This document shows positions 27,914 through 37,823 of a DNA stretch of 64,000 nucleotides, one piece after another. Origin of the DNA: Verrucomicrobiota bacterium (GTDB taxonomy: Bacteria; Verrucomicrobiota; Verrucomicrobiia; Limisphaerales; J093). Position numbers and translations under genes: made by a program. The notes beneath the pieces were generated by a model that had not been told where the DNA came from, made no database searches, and was given only the letters and a program-made list of their open reading frames with translations. Location of the stretch: positions 682,001 to 746,000 of the forward strand of contig JADJWF010000011.1 of the NCBI GenBank assembly GCA_016716505.1. The letters run 5' to 3'. The number at the start of each line of letters is the position of its first letter. Positions within the stretch are counted from its first letter, which is position 1.

Positions 27914-28363
27914 TCAGGCCGGATAGCCGCCTGAAATGTAGCTTTCCAACTGCTCGATCGCGGCGGATTGCGAGCTGATAATCCAGTTCACCAAGTCGCC
28001 GATTGAGACCACGCCGATGACATTCCCCTCGTGCACGACGGGTAGATGACGGATGCGGTTGTCCACCATCAACCGGAGGCACTCCGAAACGGTGGCAGAG
28101 GGGGGGACGGTGAACAGGCGGTTGGTGATGATGTCCTTGACCAGCGTATTCCGTGAATCCCTCCCCTGCAGCGCCACCTTGCGGGTGTAGTCACGCTCCG
28201 AAAACACGCCCAGCAACTTCCCATCCTCCATGACCAGCAGCGCACCGATATTCACCTCGGCGAGGCGCTTGATGGCCTCGAAGACCGTGGCGTCGGGCCG
28301 AACGGAATAAACGGCGTTGCCCTTGCGTTTAAGGATCGCTTCAACATTGCCGATGATGTCCAT
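27914..28363 (-). CDS. CBS-domain-pair protein
   Basis: 149 aa from the ATG at 28363 (MDIIGNVEAILKRKG); upstream codons are open but not conserved-looking. Two CBS domains are present: residues about 15-70 (VYSVRPDATVFEAIKRLAE, GVFSERDYTRKVAL) and 80-135 (LFTVPPSATVSECLRLM, VVSIGDLVNWII). The pair forms a Bateman module that normally binds adenine nucleotides. No catalytic domain is attached, so it is likely a stand-alone regulatory module; its partner is unknown. Confidence 0.92.
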   Translation of the reverse strand: MDIIGNVEAILKRKGNAVYSVRPDATVFEAIKRLAEVNIGALLVMEDGKLLGVFSERDYTRKVALQGRDSRNTLVKDIITNRLFTVPPSATVSECLRLMVDNRIRHLPVVHEGNVIGVVSIGDLVNWIISSQSAAIEQLESYISGGYPA

Positions 28364-28662
28364 AATGATTCTCGACTGGCGGGCGTCCCGAAAGTCCGTT
28401 TCCGGGGACACAGGTGACGGGCCGACCATGAGAGGTTACGGATGGTCCGGGGGGCGTCAAGCGGCTTGACTCCGGCAGGCCGGAGACACCTCCAATCCCG
28501 GGCGAGTTCCCAAGTCAGCGGTGGAGTGCCGCCGGCCGCAGGAAGCTCGTTGGCGGTCTTCTTGCGCCGGCGGAGGCCGGAGCGCGGTCCGGTGCCCGTC
28601 TTCTCCAAGCCGCCGGTGAAAATGTTCGGGAAAAGTCTGCCGCACCTGCTAGACTGGCGGCC

Positions 28663-30783
28663 ATGAAGCGATTCGCGTGGTGGGTATTGTTGGTTTCTTT
28701 GGTGGGAGCCCTGGACCTCCGGGCGCAGTCTCCCGATGACGCCTTCATTCGCGTGTACAACCTGATTCAGCAGGCGGACACGCTGCGGGGTTCTGGTCAG
28801 ACCCGGCTCGCGGACGAGAAATACGCCGAGGCGCTCGCAGGCCTGAACGCCATCGAAAAGGAGTTCCCGAACTGGAACCCCACCATCGTCCGCTTCCGCA
28901 AGGACTACGTGACGCGCCGGATGAGTCCCGCCGCCGCCCCGGCGGTCAGGCCGGCCGCTCCCGCCGCGGCCCCGCTGGCACCCGCCGATCCTCCCGCGAT
29001 TGCCGCGCCGCCGGACGCGCGTGACGAACAGCTTGAGGAACTGGGGCGACAGTTGCAGGAGTTGCGGCGCGAACGCGAATTGCTGCAAGCCAAGCTTCGC
29101 GAGGCGCTGGCGGTGCAACCGGCACCCATTGACCCCCGCGAAATGCAGCGGGCCGAGGAACAAATCCGCCAGTTGCGGGAAGAGAATCAAACCCTGCGCA
29201 ACAACCTCGCCCTGCAGCGCGAAATTGCTGCCAGGCCCGCCGACACGGCTGAGTTGGAATCCATGCGGCGCCGGCTGACCGAGACGGCGGCTCAGTTGGA
29301 CCGGCAGACCGCACGGGTCGGCGAGCTGACCCGGCAGAATGACGAACTCGAGAAGCGGCTCAAACAACGGGTGCCGGCCGCAAGTCGGGAAGATTCCGGA
29401 GCCCTGGCCGCCGTGCAGACCGAACTGCGCACCGCGCGGGCTGAACTGGACCGTCAGACCCGCGAGGTGACCACGCTGACCCGGGAGAAGAAGGAGCTCG
29501 AGGATCAGTTGCGTGAGGCCAAATCCCGGGCCGCAACCCGGGGCGCGGATCCCAAGGCTTTGGCGGAGGCCGAGGCCGCCTTGCGGGAGGCGCGCAAACA
29601 GCTCCAACAGCAAGGCGACGCGCTGGCCGCCTTGCGCCGCGACCGCGACTCCCTCGACGCCCAATTGAAAGCAGCCCGTGCGGAAGCTGCAAAGGCCGCC
29701 CCGTCGGCAACGGCCCGCAAGGCCAGTCGCCAGGTGGAAGAACTGCAACGGCGGTTGAAGGAGGCGCAAAACGAACTCGCGGCCCAGACCCGGCGCGCCG
29801 AAGTGCTGGCGGCAGAAAAGGCGACCGTGGAAGGGCGTTTGGCGGCCCTCACACAGCAATCCGCCACGCCCGCATCCGCTCAAGCCGCCGCTACTACGGC
29901 CGCTCCCCCGCCCGCGACCAAAGCCGAGCAACGGGCCGCCAAGGCGTCGGAGGAGTACATCCGCGCCTTGCAGCGAGAACGAGCCGAGTTGCAGAAGCAG
30001 GTGGCCAAGCTCCAGGCCGAGGTGCAGGACCTCAAGCTGCGACAGAAAGGCTCCGGCCAGGCCGAACTCCAGCGCCAGCTCGACCTCGCCCGGTCGCGCC
30101 TCGCTGCTTACGAGGCCAAGCCCGTGCCCTACTCAGAGGAAGAGTTGAAGCTCTTTCAACCCGGCGCCCCAGTGGCGGCCGGAACGACCGGCGCCGGAGC
30201 GGGACGCGTCACCCGTCCGCTGCCGGCCGGCGCGCAACCGCTGATCGCGGAGGCCCAGCGCGCCTTTCAGGCCAACCGGCTGGACGAAGCCGAATCCAAA
30301 TATGCGGAAGCCGCGAAGCTGGACGACCGAAACGCCGGCGTCTTGACGGACCTTGCGGCGACGCAACTCCAGCGCGGGCGGTTGGACGAAGCCGAGGCGA
30401 ACCTGAACCGGGCGCTGGCGGCGGACCCGGACCACGCGATGGCCACGGCGTACTTGGGGCTGTTGCGCTATCGCCAGGAGCGCCTCGATGAAGCGCTGGA
30501 TTTGTTGAGCCGGAGCGCACGGTTGAATCCCGACAATGCCCTGACCCAGAACTACCTCGGGATCGCGCTCAGCGCGAAGGGGCAGCGTGGCCCGGCGGAA
30601 GCGGCCTTGCGGCGGGCCGTCTCCCTCCAACCCGGCTACGCCGAGGCGCACGCCAATCTGGCCATCATCTACGCGCTGCAAAAGCCCCCCTTCCTCGAAC
30701 TCGCCCGCTGGCATTACCAGAAAGCTCGCGCCAGCGGCCTCGCCCCGAATCCCGACGTGGAGCGGGTCTTGAACGGCCAGTAG
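28663..30783 (+). CDS. Exported coiled-coil and TPR protein
   Basis: 706 aa. A signal peptide at 1-22 (WWVLLVSLVGALDLRAQ) is followed by a TPR-like unit (ADEKYAEALAGLNAIEKEF) and an Ala/Pro linker. A very long coiled coil spans about 120-470, with heptads of Leu/Glu/Arg. Five tandem TPRs form the C-terminal about 190 residues (AQRAFQANRLDEAESKYAEA, LAATQLQRGRLDEAEANLNR and so on). It is a periplasmic scaffold by architecture. It is divergent from the CBS gene and lies 20 bp upstream of the YjbQ-family gene, likely in the same operon. Confidence 0.85.
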   Translation: MKRFAWWVLLVSLVGALDLRAQSPDDAFIRVYNLIQQADTLRGSGQTRLADEKYAEALAGLNAIEKEFPNWNPTIVRFRKDYVTRRMSPAAAPAVRPAAPAAAPLAPADPPAIAAPPDARDEQLEELGRQLQELRRERELLQAKLREALAVQPAPIDPREMQRAEEQIRQLREENQTLRNNLALQREIAARPADTAELESMRRRLTETAAQLDRQTARVGELTRQNDELEKRLKQRVPAASREDSGALAAVQTELRTARAELDRQTREVTTLTREKKELEDQLREAKSRAATRGADPKALAEAEAALREARKQLQQQGDALAALRRDRDSLDAQLKAARAEAAKAAPSATARKASRQVEELQRRLKEAQNELAAQTRRAEVLAAEKATVEGRLAALTQQSATPASAQAAATTAAPPPATKAEQRAAKASEEYIRALQRERAELQKQVAKLQAEVQDLKLRQKGSGQAELQRQLDLARSRLAAYEAKPVPYSEEELKLFQPGAPVAAGTTGAGAGRVTRPLPAGAQPLIAEAQRAFQANRLDEAESKYAEAAKLDDRNAGVLTDLAATQLQRGRLDEAEANLNRALAADPDHAMATAYLGLLRYRQERLDEALDLLSRSARLNPDNALTQNYLGIALSAKGQRGPAEAALRRAVSLQPGYAEAHANLAIIYALQKPPFLELARWHYQKARASGLAPNPDVERVLNGQ

Positions 30784-30802
30784 CCGCTTCCGGTCCACCA
30801 GC

Positions 30803-31225
30803 ATGCTGGCCCAGCGATTGCACGAGGTCGCGATTTCGACGCGCGGTCGCGGTTTTTACGAAATCACCGGGGAAGTAGCCGCCCTGGTGCGCGCCGCTGG
30901 GTGGCAGACCGGTCTGGCGTCGCTGCATCTTCAGCACACCTCCGCGTCGTTGCTGATCCAGGAGAACGCGGATCCGGAAGTCCGGCGAGACTTGGAACGC
31001 TTCTTTGCCCGCCTGGCGCCGGACGGTGATTCCCTGTTCCGGCATACCTGCGAGGGCGACGATGACATGCCGGCGCACGTGCGGACGGCCCTCACGGCGG
31101 TCAATCTGAGCATTCCGATTGCTGGCGGCCGCCTGGCGCTGGGGACTTGGCAGGGCATCTACCTGTGGGAGCACCGGAAGGCTCCCCACCGGCGCCGGAT
31201 CATGGTGCATCTCCTCGGGGAGTAG
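30803..31225 (+). CDS. YjbQ/UPF0047 family protein
   Basis: 140 aa, the usual length. It has the family motif sequence LHLQHTSASLLIQENADPEV, then HTCEGDDDMPAHVRTALT with clustered metal-binding His/Glu/Asp, and the terminal GTWQGIYLWEHR. Some members have weak thiamine-phosphate synthase activity (family knowledge); the physiological role is uncertain. Confidence 0.93.
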   Translation: MLAQRLHEVAISTRGRGFYEITGEVAALVRAAGWQTGLASLHLQHTSASLLIQENADPEVRRDLERFFARLAPDGDSLFRHTCEGDDDMPAHVRTALTAVNLSIPIAGGRLALGTWQGIYLWEHRKAPHRRRIMVHLLGE

Positions 31226-31372
31226 GGCGAACTGCGGTGGCCCCCGTTCCTGCTGCGGGTGTGTCGCGCGAGGCCCTTTGAGGCGAGGGAGGATCCGAGC
31301 TCCGGCTAAGGTCTCCCATAACCCAGCATTCTCACTTTGCGACGGGCACTTCCGCGCTACTCTTCCGCCGCT

Positions 31373-34300
31373 GTGAGCACCCAGCCGACATTGCGAGCCA
31401 TTTTCCTGTTGGCCTTGAGCCTTGGCCTGGCCCGGGACGCGGCCACCGCCGACCCGGGCAGCAGCCTTGAGTTCGATCGCGATATCCGGCCCATCCTCTC
31501 GGACAACTGCTTCGCCTGCCATGGCCCCGACGAAGCGGCGCGCAAGGCCAGATTGCGGCTCGATCTGAAGGACGACGCGCTCAAGCCCAATCGGCGCGGC
31601 GATCGCGCGATCGTTCCGGGCGACCCAGCCAGGAGCACCCTGATCCAACGAATCCGGTCGCTGGATCCCGATGACGTCATGCCGCCGCCGGCGACCAACA
31701 AGACCCTCAGCGAAGCGCAGAAGGACGTGCTGGAACGCTGGATTGCGGAAGGCGCATCCTGGGCGGACCACTGGGCCTTTACCCCTCCCAAACGTCCTGA
31801 GCCTCCGCGCGTGCGGGACGAGCAGTGGCCGAAGAACGACATTGATCGGTTCGTCCTCGGCCGCCTCGAGCGGGAGGGCCTGAAACCCTCTGCTGAAGCC
31901 GGGAAGACCACCTTGATCCGCCGCGCCACACTTGACCTGACCGGGTTGCCGCCGACGGTCGAGGAGGTGGACGCCTATCTGGCGGACAAGAGTCCGGACG
32001 CGTATGAAAAACTGGTGGACCGGCTGCTTGCCTCTCAAAGGTACGGTGAGCACATGGCGCGGTACTGGCTGGACGCGGCGCGGTACGCTGATTCGCACGG
32101 CTACCACATTGACGCGCAGCGCGACATCTGGGCCTACCGCGAATGGGTCATCCGGGCATTCAACGAAAACAAGCCCTTCGACCAGTTCACCCTCGAGCAA
32201 CTCGCGGGCGACCTGCTCCCCAATCCGACCCGCGACCAGCAGATCGCCACGGGTTACATCCGCTCGAACATGAGCACTGGCGAAGGTGGCGCCATCGAAG
32301 CCGAGTACGCCGCCAAGTACGCCTTCGACCGTACTGAAACCACCGGAACCGTCTGGCTGGGGCTCACATTGATCTGCGCCCGGTGCCACACGCACAAATA
32401 CGATCCCATCACCCAACGCGAGTACTTCCAGATGCTCGCGTTCTTCAACCAGCTCGACGAGCCGGTCATGGATGGGAACCGCCCGAATCCCGACCCGTTC
32501 ATCAGGCTGCCGTCGCCCCAGCAAACGGCGCGACTGGACTGGCTCAAACAACAGTTGGCCGGGGCGCAAGCCAGGGTGGACGGCCCCGATCCGGATCTCG
32601 ATCCGGCCCAAGCCGCCTGGGCCACGCAGTGGCACGAACGACTCGCGAGTGGCTGGCACCTTTTGCGTCCATCCGCGAGCAAGTCGGTCCACGGCGCCAC
32701 GCTGACCACCCTGGAGTCCGCGGCGATCCTCGCCAGCGGCGAATCGCCCGAGACCGATGTCTTTGAACTTACGTTCCCCCTTGAAGCCGGCCGGCTCGGG
32801 GCCCTTCGCTTGCGGGCCCTGCCGCATGCGTCCCTGCCCGGCGGCGGGGCTACGCGGGCCGAGGACGGCAAGTTCCGTCTCTCCGAGTTCGAAGCGGATC
32901 TGGTGGTGACCGGGCCGGACGGCCAGGCGCGTGAACCGCAAAAGATCAAGTTCGCGCACGCGTGGGCGGATGCGTGGGACGGCGGCCACGAACCCGCAAA
33001 AGCGCTGGATGGCAAGCCGGATTCAGCCTGGGGTGCCGAGGCCCGGGCCGGCTCGAACCGAACCGCGATCTTCGCGACCGCCGATCCCGTCGCGGTGCCG
33101 GAAAATGCCGAGTTGCGCGTGCGACTCCGGTTCGAAGCGGACAAGCAACGTCACGCGCTGGGGCATTTTGAAGTTGCTGCCGCGCGCGGCGAAGAACTGC
33201 TCGCACGGCTCTTCCCTCCGCGCTTCACCCCTTGGAAGTTGATCGGACCGTTCAAGACCGGTGGTCTGAAGGCGGGTTTCGAGCAGCCGTTTCCGCCCGA
33301 GGTCGAACTCGACTTCGCGAAGACTTATCCCGGCGTTCGCGAGGAAATCCGCTGGCACGATCGGGCCGACCTCGCCGATGGCGCCACCCATCAACTGGTG
33401 AACGAACTGCACGGCGTCCACGGGGCTTACTATCTCCACCGGACGATTCACGTACCCGCCGCCACCCCCCTGGCCTTGAGCCTGCGCGCAGACGACCTCT
33501 TCAAACTCTGGCTGAATGGTGAATTGGTGGCCGAACGGGCCGATCCGGATCAGGAACGCGGCGTGGCCACGCGCTTGATGGTGAACTTGCAGGCCGGCGA
33601 AAACCGGTTCCTCGTGAAGATGGTGAATCACCAGGGCGCCAAACACTTCGCCTTCAACGCTGCCCTCGCGGGCGAGGACTCGCTCTCGCCGGAGGTGGCG
33701 GCCCTTCTGGCCACCACGGCCCAGCCAACCGGCGCCTGGGCCGCGAAAGCGCGCGATCATTACCGACGCGAGCACTCCGCTGAGTTCCGCGCCCTGTTCG
33801 ACAACCTCGCCCGGTGGCGCGAGGAACAAGCAGCGATCGAGGCCGCCATTCCCACCACGCTCGTCGCGAAGGAGCTCAGCAAACCGCGCGAGACGCGGAT
33901 CCTGCTCCGGGGCGAGTACGACAAGCCGGGAGACCCGGTGTCCCCGGGCGTGTTCTCGGTGTTGCCGCCGCTGCCCGAGGGCGCCCCGAGCAACCGTCTG
34001 GGCTTCGCCCGGTGGCTGCTGGATCCGCAGCATCCGTTGACCGCGCGCGTCACGGTCAATCGCATCTGGCAGCAGCACTTTGGCACCGGTCTGGTCAAGA
34101 CCGTGGAAGACTTCGGCGCGCAGGGGGAGCGGCCCTCGCATCCCGAGTTGCTGGACTGGCTGGCGACAGAGTTCGTTCGCAGCGGTTGGGACATCAAGCA
34201 TCTGCATCGCCTGATGGTCACTTCGGCAACTTACCGGCAGGTCTCCCGCGTCACGCCGGAATTGTTCGCGCGTGACCCCGAGAACCGCCTGCTGGCGCGC

Positions 34301-34936
34301 GGTCCGCGCTTCCGCACGGATGGCGAGGTGGTCCGGGACTCAGCGCTCTTCATGGCCGGCCTGCTGGTGGAGCAACTCGGCGGCCCGAGCGTGAAACCCT
34401 ACGAACCCCCGGGACTCTGGGAGGCGGTATCGTTTAACAACTCGCAGAAGTATGTGCCTGACCGGGGCCCGGCTCAGTATCGCCGGAGCCTGTACACGTA
34501 TTGGAAGCGCCAAAGCCCGCCGCCCAACATGCTGACCTTTGACGCGCCGACGCGCGAGACCTGCACGGTCCGGCGTCCCCGGACGAACACGCCGTTGCAG
34601 GCGCTGGTATTGCTGAATGACCCACAATTTGTGGAGGCGGCGCGCGGCTTTGCTGAGCGCGTGCTGCGCGAGGCCGGGCCGACGGCGGAAGCGCGGCTGA
34701 CCCACGCCTACCGGATTGCCGTCGCCCGTCCGCCCTCCACGGAGGAACTGGGGATCCTTCGCGGCGTCCTCGAACAACAACTCGGGGAATTCCGCGCGAA
34801 CACGCATGCCGCCGGGCAGTTCCTGAGTGTCGGCGACAGCCGGCCGGCGGCGGGGCTGGACCCGGCCGAACTGGCCGCTTGGACAACCATCACCAGTCTG
34901 CTCCTGAACCTCGACGAGACCGTGACCAAAGGCTGA
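31373..34936 (+). CDS. PSCyt1 / DUF1549 / DUF1553 (PSD1) exported cytochrome-like protein
   Basis: 1187 aa from the GTG at 31373, which starts a signal peptide (LRAIFLLALSLGLARDAATA). PSCyt1 has a haem-type motif C46-FA-C49-H50. DUF1549 (about 145-380) contains HMARYWLDAARYADSHGY and a second CxxCH (CARCHTHKYDP). A roughly 480-residue insert follows, with a discoidin-like part (AWDGGHEPAKALDGKPDSAWG) and a sandwich domain (GAYYLHRTIHVP, LWLNGELV). DUF1553 (about 870-1110) contains NRIWQQHFGTGLVKTVEDFG and TCTVRRPRTNTPLQAL. The family is typical of planctomycetes and verrucomicrobia and is nearly always next to DUF1501, as here. Polysaccharide breakdown is often proposed but unproven. Confidence 0.93.
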   Translation: MSTQPTLRAIFLLALSLGLARDAATADPGSSLEFDRDIRPILSDNCFACHGPDEAARKARLRLDLKDDALKPNRRGDRAIVPGDPARSTLIQRIRSLDPDDVMPPPATNKTLSEAQKDVLERWIAEGASWADHWAFTPPKRPEPPRVRDEQWPKNDIDRFVLGRLEREGLKPSAEAGKTTLIRRATLDLTGLPPTVEEVDAYLADKSPDAYEKLVDRLLASQRYGEHMARYWLDAARYADSHGYHIDAQRDIWAYREWVIRAFNENKPFDQFTLEQLAGDLLPNPTRDQQIATGYIRSNMSTGEGGAIEAEYAAKYAFDRTETTGTVWLGLTLICARCHTHKYDPITQREYFQMLAFFNQLDEPVMDGNRPNPDPFIRLPSPQQTARLDWLKQQLAGAQARVDGPDPDLDPAQAAWATQWHERLASGWHLLRPSASKSVHGATLTTLESAAILASGESPETDVFELTFPLEAGRLGALRLRALPHASLPGGGATRAEDGKFRLSEFEADLVVTGPDGQAREPQKIKFAHAWADAWDGGHEPAKALDGKPDSAWGAEARAGSNRTAIFATADPVAVPENAELRVRLRFEADKQRHALGHFEVAAARGEELLARLFPPRFTPWKLIGPFKTGGLKAGFEQPFPPEVELDFAKTYPGVREEIRWHDRADLADGATHQLVNELHGVHGAYYLHRTIHVPAATPLALSLRADDLFKLWLNGELVAERADPDQERGVATRLMVNLQAGENRFLVKMVNHQGAKHFAFNAALAGEDSLSPEVAALLATTAQPTGAWAAKARDHYRREHSAEFRALFDNLARWREEQAAIEAAIPTTLVAKELSKPRETRILLRGEYDKPGDPVSPGVFSVLPPLPEGAPSNRLGFARWLLDPQHPLTARVTVNRIWQQHFGTGLVKTVEDFGAQGERPSHPELLDWLATEFVRSGWDIKHLHRLMVTSATYRQVSRVTPELFARDPENRLLARGPRFRTDGEVVRDSALFMAGLLVEQLGGPSVKPYEPPGLWEAVSFNNSQKYVPDRGPAQYRRSLYTYWKRQSPPPNMLTFDAPTRETCTVRRPRTNTPLQALVLLNDPQFVEAARGFAERVLREAGPTAEARLTHAYRIAVARPPSTEELGILRGVLEQQLGEFRANTHAAGQFLSVGDSRPAAGLDPAELAAWTTITSLLLNLDETVTKG

Positions 34937-34947
34937 GGCAATCTGAC

Positions 34948-36402
34948 ATGGACCCACTTCGCGAACACACCCTGCAACTGACCCGCCGGCACTTCTTTGG
35001 CCGGCTGGCCACCGGCATCGGCACCGCTGCGCTCGGCTCACTGCTCAACCCGGGCTTGCTCGCCGCCGCCACGGCCAGCCATCGCAGCGGAGGGCTTCCC
35101 GGCGTCCCGCACTTTGCGCCGAAAGCCAAACGGGTGATCTACCTCTTCATGGCGGGCGGGCCTTCGCAGATGGAGTTGCTCGACTACAAACCGGAACTGG
35201 AGAAGTTGCACAATCGCGAGCTGCCCGACTCCGTGCGCATGGGCCAGCGCATCACAACGATGACCTCCGGCCAGGACTCATTTCCGGTGGTTAAACCCAT
35301 CTTCAAGTTTGCCCAGCACGGTCAATCGGGCGCCTGGGCCAGCGAGTTGATTCCTCACATCGCCTCGATCGTTGACGACCTGTGCATCATCAAAACCGTC
35401 AACACCGAGGCCATTAATCATGACCCGGCCATTACCTTCATCCAGACCGGCTTCCAGCAACCCGGCCGCCCCTGCCTCGGGGCGTGGCTCGCCTATGGCC
35501 TGGGCACGGAGAATGCCAACCTGCCCACCTTCATCGTGATGATCTCCAGCGGTAAGGAGAGTGACCAGCCGCTCTACACGCGGCTGTGGAGTTCGGGCTT
35601 TCTGCCCTCCGAGTTTCAGGGCGTGCAATTCCGCGGCGCGGGCGACCCGGTGCTCTACCTCTCGAACCCGCCCGGCCTGAGCGAGTCCGCCCGCCGCCGG
35701 ATGCTGGATGGTCTCGCCCAGATCAACGCGCGGCACTACGACGAATTTGGCGACCCCGAAATCAACACCCGGATCGCACAGTACGAAATGGCCTTCCGGA
35801 TGCAGACCTCGGTCCCGGACCTCGTGGACTTTTCGAAGGAGGATCCGGCCGTGATCGAATCCTACGGACCGGACGTGAAGAAGCCGGGCACCTTCGCCTA
35901 CAACTGCCTGCTCGCGCGCCGCATGGCCGAGCGCGGCGTGCGTTTCATCCAGCTTTACCATCGCGGCTGGGACCAGCACGGCAACCTGCCCCGCCGCATC
36001 CGCGAGCAGTGCCTCGATACCGACCAGCCGAGCGCGGCGCTCGTGAAGGACCTCAAGCAACGCGGCCTGTTGGACGACACGCTGGTCATCTGGGGCGGCG
36101 AGTTCGGGCGGACGGTTTATTGCCAGGGAAAGATCGAGCCGGACAACTACGGCCGCGATCACCACGGCCGCTGCTATTCGATCTGGCTGGCCGGGGGCGG
36201 CGTAAAGGCCGGCCTCAGCTACGGCGTGACCGACGACTACTGCTACAACGTCGTGGAAAACCCGGTCCACATCCACGATCTGAACGCCACGATTCTCCAC
36301 CTTCTGGGCATCAACCACGAAAAGCTGACCTATCGCTTCCAGGGACGCGATTTCCGGTTGACCGACATTCACGGCCACGTCGTCAAAGACATCTTGGCTT
36401 GA
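34948..36402 (+). CDS. Tat-exported DUF1501 protein
   Basis: 484 aa. The ATG at 34948 follows the PSD1 stop by 11 bp, with GAGG upstream. The N-terminus LTRRHFFGRLATGIGTAALGSLL is a Tat signal. The body matches the DUF1501 family, an alkaline-phosphatase/sulfatase-like fold (VIYLFMAGGPSQMELLDYKP, LYHRGWDQHGNLPRRI, LVIWGGEFGRT, GRDHHGRCYSIWLAGGGVK). Conserved His/Asp clusters suggest metal binding. It is the standard operon partner of PSD1 proteins; the substrate is unknown. Confidence 0.94.
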   Translation: MDPLREHTLQLTRRHFFGRLATGIGTAALGSLLNPGLLAAATASHRSGGLPGVPHFAPKAKRVIYLFMAGGPSQMELLDYKPELEKLHNRELPDSVRMGQRITTMTSGQDSFPVVKPIFKFAQHGQSGAWASELIPHIASIVDDLCIIKTVNTEAINHDPAITFIQTGFQQPGRPCLGAWLAYGLGTENANLPTFIVMISSGKESDQPLYTRLWSSGFLPSEFQGVQFRGAGDPVLYLSNPPGLSESARRRMLDGLAQINARHYDEFGDPEINTRIAQYEMAFRMQTSVPDLVDFSKEDPAVIESYGPDVKKPGTFAYNCLLARRMAERGVRFIQLYHRGWDQHGNLPRRIREQCLDTDQPSAALVKDLKQRGLLDDTLVIWGGEFGRTVYCQGKIEPDNYGRDHHGRCYSIWLAGGGVKAGLSYGVTDDYCYNVVENPVHIHDLNATILHLLGINHEKLTYRFQGRDFRLTDIHGHVVKDILA

Positions 36403-36554
36403 GCCGGGGGGGACGCTGCGCCCGCCCACCGTCTCACTTTCCGGCTTCCTCTGAGGCCGCCCCGTCCCCGCCGTCGTTCTTGTCAGCGCGGTGGGTGGTT
36501 GGCAAGGTCTCCCGCGATTCGCAGCATCAACCATTCATCAGTCCATTCCTCGCC

Positions 36555-37820
36555 ATGAACACCGTCACCGCCCTCAAGACCATCAAGAAAAACACCGCCG
36601 CCAAGGTCGCCGCCGAACTCTCCCGCACCGGCGGCCTGCTCCGCCTCGCCCCCGCCTGGGTGCCCCGCTCCTTCCTCCAGCCCGGCCTGCGCCTCAAGTT
36701 GCATCCCGACGACACCTACGCCTACGGCGCGAACCGCGGCGGCATTGACGAACGCTGGTTCGCCTCCACCACCGAGGCCGCCAACGAAGGCCGCGTCCCC
36801 GACGAGGGCCTCTCCTACTGCGTCGTCGGCAACGAACGCTTCACCCTCCGCCAGGCCGTCGCCGACTGCGGCGCGACGCTCGTCGGCCAGAGGATCTGGA
36901 AAAAATACGGCCGCTGGCCCGTCTATTCGAAGTTCTTCGACAACATGGGGCCGATCCCCCACCACATGCACCAGTCGCAGAAGCAGGCCAAGCTCGTCGG
37001 CCAGGAAGGCAAGCCCGAGAGCTACTACTTCCCCCCGCAGCACAACAACGTCGGCAACAACTTCCCCTATACCTTCATGGGCCTGGAACCCGGCACCACC
37101 AAGGCCCAGGTCCGCAAATGCCTCGAGGACTGGAACAAGGGCGACAACGGCATCCTCGACCTCTCAAAGGCCTATCGCCTCAAGGTCGGCTCCGGCTGGC
37201 TCATTGATCCGTGCATCCTCCACGCGCCCGGCAGCCTCTGCACCTACGAGCCGCAATGGGGCAGCGACGTCTTCGGCATGTATCAGAGCATGGTCGAGGG
37301 CCGCTACGTCCCGTGGAGCCTGCTGGTGAAGGACATGCCCAAGGACAAGCACCAAGACCTCGACTTCATCGTGGACCAGCTTGACTGGGAGAAGAACACC
37401 GACCCCAACTTCAAGGACCACCACTACCTCGAGCCGGTGCCGGTGGCTGACACCCGCAGCGAGGGCTACGTGGACCGCTGGATCGTGTATGGGAAGATTG
37501 ACGGCGAGCAGCTTTTCACCGCCAAGGAGCTGACCGTCGAGCCGGGCGTGAAATGCACGATCAAGGACACCGGCGCCTACGGGCTGATCTGCGTGCAAGG
37601 CGTGGGCAAGATCAACGGCCAGCCCTTGAACAGCCCCAAGCTCATCCGCTTCCACGAGTTGACCGAGGACGAATACTTCTGCACCGAGGACGGCGCGAAG
37701 GCGGGTGTGACCTTCGAGAACACCAGCGAGACCGAGCCGCTCGTCACCCTGCGCTACTTCGGCCCCGAGGTGAACCCCGACGCGCCCGAGATGGGAGCGT
37801 ACAAGAAGAACAAATTTTAG
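36555..37820 (+). CDS. Cupin protein resembling mannose-6-phosphate isomerase
   Basis: 421 aa, cytoplasmic (no signal peptide). Metal-site-like segments are PHHMHQSQKQAKLVG, PPQHNNVGNNFPY and the later DPCILHAPGSLCTYEPQ, laid out as in type I ManA. The domain after about 300 forms a second cupin (YGLICVQGVGKINGQPL). The closest class I can name is ManA-like sugar-phosphate isomerases of PVC bacteria; the substrate cannot be inferred. Codon use is markedly C-ending, suggesting high expression. It lies 150 bp after DUF1501 on the same strand. Confidence 0.7.
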   Translation: MNTVTALKTIKKNTAAKVAAELSRTGGLLRLAPAWVPRSFLQPGLRLKLHPDDTYAYGANRGGIDERWFASTTEAANEGRVPDEGLSYCVVGNERFTLRQAVADCGATLVGQRIWKKYGRWPVYSKFFDNMGPIPHHMHQSQKQAKLVGQEGKPESYYFPPQHNNVGNNFPYTFMGLEPGTTKAQVRKCLEDWNKGDNGILDLSKAYRLKVGSGWLIDPCILHAPGSLCTYEPQWGSDVFGMYQSMVEGRYVPWSLLVKDMPKDKHQDLDFIVDQLDWEKNTDPNFKDHHYLEPVPVADTRSEGYVDRWIVYGKIDGEQLFTAKELTVEPGVKCTIKDTGAYGLICVQGVGKINGQPLNSPKLIRFHELTEDEYFCTEDGAKAGVTFENTSETEPLVTLRYFGPEVNPDAPEMGAYKKNKF

Positions 37821-37823
37821 GTC

